A stretch of DNA of 64,000 nucleotides from positions 1 to 64,000 of the forward strand of contig NZ_CANMZV010000019.1 in assembly GCF_947502415.1 (NCBI RefSeq). The letters run 5' to 3'. This document shows, piece after piece, positions 55,919-64,000 of this stretch. The position numbers and the translations under genes were made by a program. This DNA is from an uncultured Photobacterium sp. (GTDB lineage: Bacteria > Pseudomonadota > Gammaproteobacteria > Enterobacterales > Vibrionaceae). The notes beneath the pieces are model-generated. The model was not told where the DNA came from. It saw nothing but the letters and a program-made list of their open reading frames with translations, and did not search any database. How positions within the stretch are numbered: the first letter of the stretch is position 1; each line of letters opens with the position of its first letter.

Positions 55919-57547
55919 TTAAATCTTAAAGAAAGAAAGCTGATGCTTTTGTTTTTCTGCCAACTGCGAAAGTTCGTTACTGGCTGTCGCACTCTGACTG
56001 ATACCGGCAACGTTCTGGTTGACAATCTCTGACATATTGGTGACATTTCGGTTAATATCCTGCGTCACCTGAGACTGCTGCTCGGCCGCAGTCGCAACCT
56101 GAGTGTTCATATCGCTGATCTGTACGACAGACTCAGTAATACCAACCAAAGCGTCATTCGCCTGAGTCGCCAGCACCTGATTGCGATCAAGCATTTCAAG
56201 GCTAGACTGCATGCTTTCATTCGCATTATTAGACTGTGATTGCAGCTCTTCAATAATCGTCTGAATTTCCTGAGTTGACGACTGCGTACGCGCAGCAAGC
56301 ATACGAACTTCATCTGCAACCACCGCAAAACCACGGCCGGATTCACCTGCACGCGCCGCTTCGATTGCCGCATTCAATGCCAGCAGGTTAGTCTGCTCTG
56401 AAATGCCTTGAATAACTTCGATAACCTTACTGATTTGCTCAGACTGCTCTTTCAGACGCGTTACAACATCTGCTGCTTCTGTCAGAGTCTGGTTCATCTG
56501 AACACTTGCCGCGTTGCTTTGCTCAAAAATGCTCAAGCCTTCACGGGCCAACTCATCAGTCTGCTTCGCCATCGTATCTGCTGCTGTCGCATTGTCACTG
56601 ACATTTTCGGCCGTGCTTGATAGCTCGTTAACCGCAGAGGCAACCTGATCAATCTCATTGTGTTCCTGCTGAGCATTAGCTTCAGACTGAGTCATTACTG
56701 CCGCCAGCTCTGTTGATGCAGAAGCCACGTCTTCACTGATACGGATCAGAGCATCAACCGTCTGGTGCAGCTGCTGAACGGTACGATTAACATCGCTACT
56801 TAACTGAGCAATTTCATTTGTGCCATCTTGTTCTGCATGTACTCGCAGGTTACCTGAAGCCACTTCACGCATCACGGACTGCAGTTTAATGATCGGGTTA
56901 ACAACCAGGCCTGACATCCACCAGGCAACAACAATAGCAAAAACAAACACAACTAAAATTGAAAGCGTAGCCTTATTCATCATGCTCTGGCTGTTTTCTG
57001 CACTTTGCTCCAGACTTTTTGATGTATATGCGTTAATCTGCTGGGAAAGAAGATTAATCGACTCAACCATGTTGCTACCAACAGCACGGTACTTAGAAAT
57101 AAAGTTATTAAAAGCTTGCTCCGACAATTCACCGCGATCATGCTGGTTTAGTGTTACGACCGCACGTTGCGAGTAATCGATATAATCTTGAATTGCAGAA
57201 TTAACTTGATCAGCCTGATTCTTAAATTCATCAACCTGCTCTAGCTGCCGAAGATCTTGAGCAATCTCTTTTGCTGCTACATTTAGCTCACCCTGAAAGC
57301 TATCACGACGGGAAGCATCATAAATAGCATACACCGCACTTATTCGTAACGGATAAACCCGATCATCAATTTGGGCCAACGTATCTTTATACTCAACCAA
57401 TGAATTTGTGCTTTCAGTAATGACCTTTTGTTCAGCATCAAGTTTGCTTTTCGTGAGCATCAAAGTGGTAAATAAAACCACAACCATCAACATTACAGGC
57501 AGCAAAACCTGATAACGGATGGACAAATTTTTAAGTGAAGATTGCAT
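55919..57547 (-). CDS. Methyl-accepting chemotaxis protein with four-helix sensor
   Basis: A 542-residue chemoreceptor. The first transmembrane helix (about 13-33) and second (about 190-212) flank a periplasmic helical domain of the 4HB_MCP type, rich in Gln/Asn/Asp. HAMP and the signalling domain follow, with the tip [24 protein letters not shown]. Its sensor class differs from the two dCache receptors near 25 kb, so it probably detects a different ligand class. There is no C-terminal pentapeptide. Confidence 0.92.
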   Translation of the reverse strand: MQSSLKNLSIRYQVLLPVMLMVVVLFTTLMLTKSKLDAEQKVITESTNSLVEYKDTLAQIDDRVYPLRISAVYAIYDASRRDSFQGELNVAAKEIAQDLRQLEQVDEFKNQADQVNSAIQDYIDYSQRAVVTLNQHDRGELSEQAFNNFISKYRAVGSNMVESINLLSQQINAYTSKSLEQSAENSQSMMNKATLSILVVFVFAIVVAWWMSGLVVNPIIKLQSVMREVASGNLRVHAEQDGTNEIAQLSSDVNRTVQQLHQTVDALIRISEDVASASTELAAVMTQSEANAQQEHNEIDQVASAVNELSSTAENVSDNATAADTMAKQTDELAREGLSIFEQSNAASVQMNQTLTEAADVVTRLKEQSEQISKVIEVIQGISEQTNLLALNAAIEAARAGESGRGFAVVADEVRMLAARTQSSTQEIQTIIEELQSQSNNANESMQSSLEMLDRNQVLATQANDALVGITESVVQISDMNTQVATAAEQQSQVTQDINRNVTNMSEIVNQNVAGISQSATASNELSQLAEKQKHQLSFFKI

Positions 57548-57837
57548 TCAAGCCTCAGGAATTGTTTTTATATCTGCAAAAATACAGTTGATAAATCAGA
57601 CTGACTAAAGAGTGCACAATATAGATCCAGATCACATAAATGTCCACAAAAAATGAAGTCGCTTTTTCTTCTAAAAATCCTACACTTAGAATTAATAATG
57701 ATTCACTTGTGCTATATAAACACCCAACTCATCAGCACACATTATAAGCAGCTTGTAACGTTAACATTTCACCAAACAAGCCAGTCATTAAGCATCAATG
57801 AGCATCGTCATAGAGTGTTCAAACTTCTGAAACATGA

Positions 57838-57855
57838 TTGTCATATTACTTTCCT
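57838..57855 (+). promoter_or_regulatory. Candidate Pho box upstream of pstS
   Basis: TTGTCATATTACTTTCCT resembles the PhoB box CTGTCATAWAWCTGTCAY at about 14 of 18 positions. Weaker half-sites (CAGTCATTAAG, CGTCATAGAG) lie just upstream at about 57782-57815, as is common where PhoB binds in tandem. It is 63 nt before pstS. Confidence 0.55.
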
Positions 57856-57917
57856 AATCTTGGCATCGTTCATTCAAACCTATTGGCAATAAAGCCAGCT
57901 TTTTAAGGATTAGGAAA

Positions 57918-58736
57918 ATGAAAACACAGGTTATTGGTGCACTAGCCCTTGCAGGTTCAATGGTATTTAATACTGCAGTCGCAAATGAAACCGTTTCGGT
58001 TGTAGGCTCAAGCTCCGTATCACCAATCATGGAAGTTCTTGGTGAAACCTATTCAACAATTAACGATGTCGTTGTCGAAGTTCAGGGCCCAGGATCTTCA
58101 GCAGGTATTCGCGCTGCACATGACGGTTCATCAGATCTTGCAATGAGCTCTCGAAATCTGAAATCTTCAGAAAAAGCAGGCAATATTAAAGAAGTTGTTA
58201 TCGCTCGTGACGGCATTGCAGTTGTCGTTCACAACAACAATCCAGTAGAAAATCTAACTAAAGAACAAGTTGCACGAATTTACAAAGGTGAAATATCTAA
58301 CTGGAACCAGGTTGGTGGTGAGAATAAACCTATTGTTGTAGCAACTCGTGATACCGCTTCTGGTACTCGTGGTGCCTTCGAAGACATCATGAAACTGAAA
58401 AAGAAAATTAACGGTATAAAAGTGTCTGCCATTTCTCAGCGCGCACAGGTTGCAAGCGGCAACGGGCAGCTGAAAACAATTGTTGCTAACAATCCATTTT
58501 CTATCGGCTACATCTCTCTTGGTTCTGTAGATGGCTCAGTCAAAGCATTGGCTATCGACAACCACAAGCCTTCAGTTAATGCTATAAAATCAGGTGAGTA
58601 TGGTGTTCAACGTCCCTTCCTGGTTGTTTATAAAGAAGGACGTCCATCAAAAGCTGCACTAGAATTCCTACAGTGGATTCACTCTCCACAAGCGCAAAAG
58701 ATTGTTGCAGAGAAAGGCTTCATCTCTGTTAAGTAA
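57918..58736 (+). CDS. pstS: Phosphate ABC transporter, substrate-binding protein
   Basis: A 272-residue periplasmic phosphate-binding protein. The signal peptide ends at AVANE. Binding-loop motifs are VVGSSSVSPIM, GPGSSAGIRAA and ATRDTASGTRGAF. The length fits the shorter PstS class rather than E. coli PstS (346). It delivers phosphate to PstCA. First gene of pstSCAB, 104 nt before pstC with a hairpin between, which could raise pstS expression over the rest. Confidence 0.93.
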   Translation: MKTQVIGALALAGSMVFNTAVANETVSVVGSSSVSPIMEVLGETYSTINDVVVEVQGPGSSAGIRAAHDGSSDLAMSSRNLKSSEKAGNIKEVVIARDGIAVVVHNNNPVENLTKEQVARIYKGEISNWNQVGGENKPIVVATRDTASGTRGAFEDIMKLKKKINGIKVSAISQRAQVASGNGQLKTIVANNPFSIGYISLGSVDGSVKALAIDNHKPSVNAIKSGEYGVQRPFLVVYKEGRPSKAALEFLQWIHSPQAQKIVAEKGFISVK

Positions 58737-58751
58737 TTCAACTGATACTTT

Positions 58752-58785
58752 ATCCGGTCATCGTTGATGACGGTGACCGGATTTT
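58752..58785 (+). terminator. Hairpin between pstS and pstC
   Basis: A 9-bp stem ATCCGGTCA/TGACCGGAT followed by TTTATTG. Probably a partial terminator or mRNA-stabilising stem within the operon. Confidence 0.65.
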
Positions 58786-58842
58786 ATTGATTCCTCGATA
58801 TCTGAATAAGCCAATGCTTGATCAATATCTGGAGTGAAAATT

Positions 58843-59754
58843 ATGACCATCGCAAATAATATCGAAAATCCGACTAAAAGATCTTCGCTAAAAGCCAAAG
58901 ATAAAATTGATTGGCGCGAAATATTCTTTAAGTACCTATTTTTATCGAGTGCCGCAATTGGCATTCTTTCGCTAATAACTATTGGCTATTTCATCTTTAG
59001 GGAAAGTTACGACGCCTTCGCTCAATCAGGTATAACCGGTATCGTATTTGGTATGGACTGGTTGCCACCAGCCCTTTACGGTATCGCCCCAATGATTGTC
59101 GCATCCGTTGTTTCAACTGCCGGAGCAGTTGTACTCGGTGTACCAATCGGTGTTCTGACCGCCATTTTCATTGCTGAAGTAGCCCCTAAACGCCTTGCTA
59201 ACCTGATCCGTCCGATGATCGAGTTGCTTGCCGGTATTCCTTCTGTTGTATACGGTTTCTTCGGCCTGGTTATCATCGTTCCACTAATTCAGGACGTATT
59301 CGCCGTTCCGGCTGGTAACACTATCCTGGCTGGTGTCATCGTCCTGTCTGTCATGATCCTGCCAACAGTAATTACCGTATCGGAAACATCAATCCGAGCG
59401 GTACCACGTAGCTACAAAGAAGGTTCGCTGGCGCTTGGTGCATCCCACATGTTCACCATTTTTAAATTGCTCGTTCCTGCTGCACGTTCCGGCATCATGA
59501 CCGGCGTTATCCTGGGTGTTGCACGCGCTTTGGGTGAAACCATGGCCATTATCATGGTAATGGGTAACTCCCCGGCCATGCCTGAAGGCCTTCTGGATTC
59601 TGCGCGAACCCTAACCGCTAACATCGCAATCGAAATGTCCTACGCAACCGGCGTCCACGCAAGTGCACTCTATGCTACCGGTATTGTTTTACTTGTCTTC
59701 ATCATGATGCTCAATGCCGCTCTACTTTATCTGAACCGTGAGCGTGCGAGGTAA
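58843..59754 (+). CDS. pstC: Phosphate ABC transporter, permease
   Basis: A 303-residue permease. I start it at ATG ACC ATC, 8 nt after GGAG; a GTG three codons earlier overlaps that site. Six helices, with GIPSVVYGFFGLVIIVPL and the coupling loop RSYKEGSLALGASHMFTIFKL. It forms the pore together with PstA. Its stop is 5 nt before pstA. Confidence 0.93.
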   Translation: MTIANNIENPTKRSSLKAKDKIDWREIFFKYLFLSSAAIGILSLITIGYFIFRESYDAFAQSGITGIVFGMDWLPPALYGIAPMIVASVVSTAGAVVLGVPIGVLTAIFIAEVAPKRLANLIRPMIELLAGIPSVVYGFFGLVIIVPLIQDVFAVPAGNTILAGVIVLSVMILPTVITVSETSIRAVPRSYKEGSLALGASHMFTIFKLLVPAARSGIMTGVILGVARALGETMAIIMVMGNSPAMPEGLLDSARTLTANIAIEMSYATGVHASALYATGIVLLVFIMMLNAALLYLNRERAR

Positions 59755-59759
59755 TCACT

Positions 59760-60626
59760 ATGTCTTTACAGTTTAAAAATACTGGTAAGCAGCAGCTAAA
59801 AGATAAAATTTCACTGGGTGTGATTTGGCTATCTGCTTCTATCACGGTTGGCTTTCTATTGTGGGTTGTCTGGTACATTCTGAGCAATGGCCTGGCACAC
59901 GTTGACTGGAATTTCATCACCAGTAACTACACCACCATTGGTCAGGAATCAGGTATCTGGCCGATGATCGTCTCAACCCTATATATGGTTGCGGCCTCCA
60001 TCGCCGTTGCAGCTCCGCTAGGTATCATGACGGCTATCTACCTAACTGAATATGCAAAAGTCGGTAGCCGTCTAGTTAAAATAATCCGCTTCTGTACCGA
60101 ATCTCTTGCTGGTATTCCGTCGATTATCTACGGTCTGTTCGGTATGACCTTCTTCGTTGTCGTTCTGGGCTTCGGCTACTCTATCCTGTCAGGTGCGCTG
60201 ACACTAAGTATCCTGATACTACCGGTCATCATCCGTACTACTGAAGAAGCTCTGATGGCGGTACCTCAAACCTACCGTGAAGGTTCCTATGGTTTAGGAG
60301 CTTCAAAAATTTACACAATCTGGAGACTTATTCTGCCAAGTGCTATGCCTGGTATCGTAACCTCCATCATCCTCAGCGTTGGTCGTGTTATTGGTGAATC
60401 TGCACCGGTATTCATGACAGCAGGTATGGTAGCGCGTATCCCGGAGAGCATGCTTGACTCTGGCCGTACGCTAACCGTTCACCTGTACAAGTTGACGCAG
60501 GAACTCTACACCATCCATGAATGGAACCAGGCTTATGCAACGGCCACCATTCTGATCATGATTGTTCTTGTCATTAACATGATTACCAAACTTATCGCCA
60601 GCCGATTCAATACCGCGACTTACTAA
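59760..60626 (+). CDS. pstA: Phosphate ABC transporter, permease
   Basis: A 288-residue permease with six helices. GIPSIIYGLFGMTFF and the coupling loop QTYREGSYGLGASKIYTIWRL mirror those of PstC. It ends 18 nt before pstB, whose ribosome site GAGGAAGAG follows directly. High-affinity phosphate uptake. Confidence 0.93.
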   Translation: MSLQFKNTGKQQLKDKISLGVIWLSASITVGFLLWVVWYILSNGLAHVDWNFITSNYTTIGQESGIWPMIVSTLYMVAASIAVAAPLGIMTAIYLTEYAKVGSRLVKIIRFCTESLAGIPSIIYGLFGMTFFVVVLGFGYSILSGALTLSILILPVIIRTTEEALMAVPQTYREGSYGLGASKIYTIWRLILPSAMPGIVTSIILSVGRVIGESAPVFMTAGMVARIPESMLDSGRTLTVHLYKLTQELYTIHEWNQAYATATILIMIVLVINMITKLIASRFNTATY

Positions 60627-60644
60627 TTTTTGAGGAAGAGAAAC

Positions 60645-61394
60645 ATGAACAAATTCAACATCGAAAACCTAGACCTATACTATGGTGAAAATCAGGCACT
60701 GAAGAAAATCTGCCTGCCTATTCCTAACCGTCAGGTAACAGCACTTATCGGTCCATCCGGTTGTGGGAAATCTACCCTGCTGCGTTGTCTTAACCGTATG
60801 AACGACCTGATTGAAGGCGTAAAAATCCAAGGCAAATTGACCATGGATAGTGAAGATGTTTACGGCAACATTGATGTGGCACAGCTTCGTATCAAAGTCG
60901 GGATGGTTTTCCAGAAACCAAACCCGTTCCCTATGAGCATCTATGAAAACGTAGCATACGGTTTACGTGCTCAGGGAATTAGTGACAAGAAACAGTTAGA
61001 TACCGTGGTTGAAAAATCACTGCGTGGCGCAGCTCTTTGGGATGAAGTGAAAGACCGCCTGAAATCACACGCATTCGGCCTGTCCGGTGGTCAGCAGCAA
61101 CGCCTGTGTATCGCTCGTACTATTGCAATGGAGCCGGAAGTTATCCTGATGGATGAACCAACCTCTGCACTTGATCCGATTGCAACCAAGAAAATTGAAG
61201 ACTTAATGGAGTCACTAAAGAAAGACTTCACGATCGTTATCGTCACACACTCGATGCAACAAGCACGACGCATCTCAGACCGCACCGCCTTCTTCCTGAT
61301 GGGTGAACTGGTTGAGCACGATGATACTCATTCACTATTTAACAGCCCGCGTGACGACCGTACCCGTGGTTATGTAAATGGTGATTTCGGCTAA
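60645..61394 (+). CDS. pstB: Phosphate ABC transporter, ATPase
   Basis: A 249-residue ATPase. The start ATG AAC AAA follows GGAAGAG; an upstream in-frame codon at 60630 overlaps it. Walker A is [12 protein letters not shown], signature [13 protein letters not shown], Walker [13 protein letters not shown], and the switch His is in VTHSMQQ. It powers PstSCA. The usual last gene, phoU, is absent after it; a strong terminator follows at once. Confidence 0.94.
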   Translation: MNKFNIENLDLYYGENQALKKICLPIPNRQVTALIGPSGCGKSTLLRCLNRMNDLIEGVKIQGKLTMDSEDVYGNIDVAQLRIKVGMVFQKPNPFPMSIYENVAYGLRAQGISDKKQLDTVVEKSLRGAALWDEVKDRLKSHAFGLSGGQQQRLCIARTIAMEPEVILMDEPTSALDPIATKKIEDLMESLKKDFTIVIVTHSMQQARRISDRTAFFLMGELVEHDDTHSLFNSPRDDRTRGYVNGDFG

Positions 61395-61462
61395 GCGAAA
61401 CCATAATCCTTCCTCAACGCATAGCCGTCAGTCAGCGAATAATAAAAGCGATGGTAAGTATT

Positions 61463-61489
61463 GCCCCCTCTTTTGAGGGGGCCTTTTTT
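61463..61489 (+). terminator. Terminator after pstB
   Basis: A perfect GCCCCCTC/GAGGGGGC stem with a TTTT loop and seven T. It touches the stop of the convergent LysR gene. Confidence 0.93.
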
Positions 61490-62417
61490 ATACCGCCATA
61501 CCCCGCACATCCGCTTCAAGATGTCCACACATTGGCATTTTCTCAATCTCGGTCAGCATAAAATCAATAAAGGTTCTGACTGTAAGCGACAGATATTTAC
61601 GAGAAGGATATACCAGCCAACCAAGTCTCATGACTGGCTCCTGATCTTCAAGCAACTGTACCAGCATCCCCTTTTCGATATAAAAATCGGCCAGAAACTC
61701 AGGAATAAACACCACGCCACGGTTTTGCAGGCACGCTTCCATGATGAGCGGCACACTATTCATAACAAGGTTGCCGGATACTAAAATCGCTTCGCCTTCT
61801 TCCATAGGAAGCTCATTTAAAATCTGTCCGTTTGGGAAACGATAGCGAATAAAATTATGGGCTTTGAGCTCTTCCGGGATAACCGGCTTACCATGTTTAG
61901 CAATATACTCTGGTGTTGCATAATACCCGAAAGATGCTGACGTGAGCGGACGTGCGATCAGGTTGGAATCTTCCAGCTTCTCCCCTACCCGCAAGGCAAC
62001 ATCAATATGGTTTTCAACCAAATTTGATTCTTCCGAGCTCATGGTGACTTCAACGCTGACCTTCGGGTATAAATCCATGAACTTAAATATCATCCTGCCG
62101 ATTTCAACGATATTCGGTAACGGAAGCAGCTGTACCCGTAAGTGACCTGAAATCTCATACCTTGGCGCGGTAATCTCCTGAATGCTCTGCTCCAAATCAT
62201 TCAGGATAGTCTTGGTTCGTTCATAAAACTTTTCACCGGCCTCAGTTAACTGCATAGCCCGGTTATGCCGCTGAAAAAGCTGAATGTTCAATTCTTCTTC
62301 CAAGGCTTTAATTCGACGACTCAAGTTAGACTTCGGCAAATCAAAGATTTCAGCTGCTCGAATGAGGCTACCAGCGTCAACGACTCGGTGAAATAGCTCA
62401 ATATCTTCCGTCTTCAT
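61488..62417 (-). CDS. LysR-type transcriptional regulator, divergent from RND pump
   Basis: A 309-residue regulator. The winged helix (about 1-60) contains SLIRAAEIFDLPKSNLSRRIKALE, and the effector domain follows from about 90. It is divergent from the RND adaptor at 62577, with 159 nt between, the usual layout for a pump's own regulator. Nested inverted repeats in that gap are good operator candidates. Confidence 0.9.
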   Translation of the reverse strand: MKTEDIELFHRVVDAGSLIRAAEIFDLPKSNLSRRIKALEEELNIQLFQRHNRAMQLTEAGEKFYERTKTILNDLEQSIQEITAPRYEISGHLRVQLLPLPNIVEIGRMIFKFMDLYPKVSVEVTMSSEESNLVENHIDVALRVGEKLEDSNLIARPLTSASFGYYATPEYIAKHGKPVIPEELKAHNFIRYRFPNGQILNELPMEEGEAILVSGNLVMNSVPLIMEACLQNRGVVFIPEFLADFYIEKGMLVQLLEDQEPVMRLGWLVYPSRKYLSLTVRTFIDFMLTEIEKMPMCGHLEADVRGMAV

Positions 62418-62470
62418 TTCTGTCCCGTTTGTTCAAAAATCTGCGTCATTGTAAAGAAAAAAACCGTCCT

Positions 62471-62506
62471 ATTTGGTTGCAAAAATCGGAACGATGCGTT
62501 CCAAAT
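62471..62506. promoter_or_regulatory. Nested inverted repeats, candidate LysR operator
   Basis: ATTTGG at 62471-62476 pairs with CCAAAT at 62501-62506. Inside, GGAACG-ATG-CGTTCC spans 62488-62502. It lies between the LysR and pump genes, about 70 nt before the adaptor start. Confidence 0.55.
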
Positions 62507-62576
62507 GGTTTTGTTTTTAGCAACTTTAATACAGGTTATATTTTCGTGACTGATATAACAACAGGAAATAACTACA

Positions 62577-63716
62577 ATGAAACTGGCTCAACTCAGCCTA
62601 ATTTCAATCATGCTATCTACGGTATTGACCGGATGCGGTGAAGCCGAAAGTGCCATGACGCAATCACCTGTCATTCGTCCGGTTAAGCTGATGACAATTG
62701 ATGACAATGTCTCGCACCACCTGCGTGTTTTCCCTGCAAAAATAGTTGCCAGTCAGCAGGCAGATCTGGCATTTCGAATTAACGGCGAATTGATCAAACT
62801 TGATCTGACCGAAGGACAGCGAGTTGAAAAAGGAACGCTCCTTGCCCAGCTTGATGATCGCGATGCCAAAAATGCATTACTGAATGCAGAGGCCAATCAT
62901 GATCTCGCCGATGTTGACTTCAAACGAAAAAAAGAAGTGTACAACCGCAAGCTAATCTCAAAAGCTGAATTCGATACCGCCAAAGCTACCCTGAAATCTT
63001 CCAAGGCAGCACTGTACACAGCCCGAGACCAACTAGCGTACACCCGTATTGAAGCCCCGTTCTCTGGAACGGTTGCCAAGGTTAATCTGGATAACCACCA
63101 GAATGTTCAGGCAACACAGGTTGTACTAACCCTTCAGGGTAACGAGCAAGTAGATGTTAGCATTCAGCTGCCTGAATCACTGTTGATGTCACTAAAAGGT
63201 ATTTCTTTCAATGACGCATTCAACCCAATGGTCCGCTTCCATACGCCACAAACACTAGCGCTAGAAAACGGTTTCAACCCAACCATGAGCTCTACCGGCC
63301 AGTCTTCTATCTACCCAGTTAAGTATAAAGAGCATGCAAGTAAGGTTAGCCCCGGCAGCCAAACCTATGAAGTGGTGTTCACACTGACACCGCCGAAAGA
63401 TCTGAATATTCTCCCAGGTATGAGTGCTGAACTACTGCTGGACATGGCATCCATGAACAACGTAAAACAGCCCGTTGCTGTGTTGCCAATGACTGCACTT
63501 GTCCGCACTGACAATACCAATGAAACCAAAGTTTGGCGTTACGACACTGAGAGCCAAAAGCTTGAGCCTGTATCAGTAACCGTTGGACAAATCCGCAGCT
63601 CTGGGATTGAAATCATTTCAGGCCTAAATGTGGGCGATCAAGTCGTTGCCGTCGGAGCCACTGCAATAAAAGACAATATGGAAGTTAAACCTCTGCGCTG
63701 GGAACGAGGCGTTTAA
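62577..63716 (+). CDS. RND efflux periplasmic adaptor, lipoprotein
   Basis: A 379-residue membrane fusion protein. The signal peptide ends in lipobox LTGC, so unlike the adaptor at 2048 it is lipid-anchored. The lipoyl half FRINGELIKLDL, a coiled-coil hairpin (about 95-150) and second lipoyl half IEAPFSGTVAKV follow, then a beta-barrel. CAGGAAA lies before the ATG. It pairs with the permease starting 3 nt after its stop. Similar to the VexAB/MexAB class of adaptors; substrate unknown. Confidence 0.9.
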   Translation: MKLAQLSLISIMLSTVLTGCGEAESAMTQSPVIRPVKLMTIDDNVSHHLRVFPAKIVASQQADLAFRINGELIKLDLTEGQRVEKGTLLAQLDDRDAKNALLNAEANHDLADVDFKRKKEVYNRKLISKAEFDTAKATLKSSKAALYTARDQLAYTRIEAPFSGTVAKVNLDNHQNVQATQVVLTLQGNEQVDVSIQLPESLLMSLKGISFNDAFNPMVRFHTPQTLALENGFNPTMSSTGQSSIYPVKYKEHASKVSPGSQTYEVVFTLTPPKDLNILPGMSAELLLDMASMNNVKQPVAVLPMTALVRTDNTNETKVWRYDTESQKLEPVSVTVGQIRSSGIEIISGLNVGDQVVAVGATAIKDNMEVKPLRWERGV

Positions 63717-63719
63717 TCC

Positions 63720-64000
63720 ATGAATGTAGCTCATTACAGTATTAATAATAAAGTGATCAGCTGGATGTTTGTCCTGCTGATGCTAATCGGTGGCGGGATT
63801 TCGTTTACCGGGCTTGGACAGCTTGAATTTCCAGAATTCACAATCAAACAAGCTTTGGTGATCACTCCATATCCAGGAGCATCACCGGAACAAGTAGAAG
63901 AAGAGGTAACGCTGCCACTGGAAGATGCTATCCAGCAAATGCAGCAAATAAAACATATTACGTCGATCAACAGTGCTGGCCTTTCACAAATCGAAATCGA
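63720..64000 (+). CDS. RND efflux permease, 5' part (cut by window end)
   Basis: The first 93 codons of an RND transporter. They begin MNVAHYSINNKVISW, with the first helix (about 15-33), then EFPEFTIKQALVITPYPGASPEQVEEEV, the start of the porter domain. It is open to the edge of the window. It differs clearly from the permease at 3151, so the window holds two separate RND systems. Confidence 0.88.
   Translation, partial: MNVAHYSINNKVISWMFVLLMLIGGGISFTGLGQLEFPEFTIKQALVITPYPGASPEQVEEEVTLPLEDAIQQMQQIKHITSINSAGLSQIEI

Noticed and set aside
57600..57650. A TGTGATCTGGATC element as a CRP site for the chemoreceptor at 57547
   Set aside because: Only one half-site is good; the second half is poor, so I do not list it.

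Overview
The window looks like chromosomal DNA of a marine gammaproteobacterium of the Vibrionaceae, most likely Photobacterium or a close relative. The reasons are the moderate-GC coding with AT-rich spacers, a 367-residue PurC of the Vibrio type, a PBPRA1643-family SEC-C protein (a family named from Photobacterium profundum), a stand-alone second EF-G, a GH19 chitinase, and many chemoreceptors, LysR regulators and RND pumps. The genus is inferred, not proven. I see no rRNA, integrase, complete insertion sequence, prophage or CRISPR array. Most of the window is ordinary core and near-core chromosome.

Layout. 1-300: three tRNA-Val(GAC) genes. 0.5-1.8 kb: a bactofilin and a membrane-anchored M23 peptidase, sharing an unusually long gene overlap. 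2.0-6.3 kb: an RND efflux pair. 6.5-9.0 kb: a cyanide-insensitive type bd quinol oxidase (cioAB) with a 37-residue DUF2474 subunit gene. 9.3-18 kb: GNAT acetyltransferase, an AT-rich L,D-transpeptidase island, a CHASE4-GGDEF-EAL protein with a degenerate GGDEF motif, a secreted GH19 chitinase and succinate-semialdehyde dehydrogenase. 18.4-23.1 kb: a lone carbamate kinase, a UvrD-like helicase and purC with a PurR operator. 23.4-27.3 kb: two convergent chemoreceptors. 27.8-28.2 kb: a decayed alanine:Na+ symporter remnant. 28.4-34.0 kb: the yejABEF peptide/microcin C-type ABC importer.

34.3-38.9 kb: a SEC-C protein, an RNA methyltransferase, EF-G2 and an Ap4A phosphorylase-type enzyme. 39.2-40.8 kb: an aromatic amino acid permease preceded by a phenylalanine-rich leader ORF that looks like an attenuator peptide. 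41.0-43.9 kb: a sulfur-handling module, two YeeE/YedE half-transporters divergent from a CoA-disulfide reductase/rhodanese fusion, with repeated TAATTTAG elements between them. 44-46.9 kb: an unrecognised secreted protein with an acidic repeat tail, a DUF805 protein and a LysR regulator. 47-51.7 kb: L-lactate uptake and oxidation (lldP-lutABC). 52-57.5 kb: two small proteins, NupC, a cytochrome c lipoprotein, a LysR regulator and a chemoreceptor. 57.9-61.4 kb: pstSCAB without phoU. 61.5-64 kb: a LysR regulator divergent from an RND pump whose permease runs off the end.

The physiology suggested is a motile, chitin- and peptide-scavenging bacterium. It can burn lactate, imports phosphate and nucleosides, and keeps an alternative terminal oxidase. 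The most interesting undescribed-looking element I can support is the Phe-rich leader ORF at 40601-40762. Next are the sulfur-module operator region, the tandem repeats in the purC leader, and the acidic-repeat secreted protein. I do not see a convincing new defence or mobile system.
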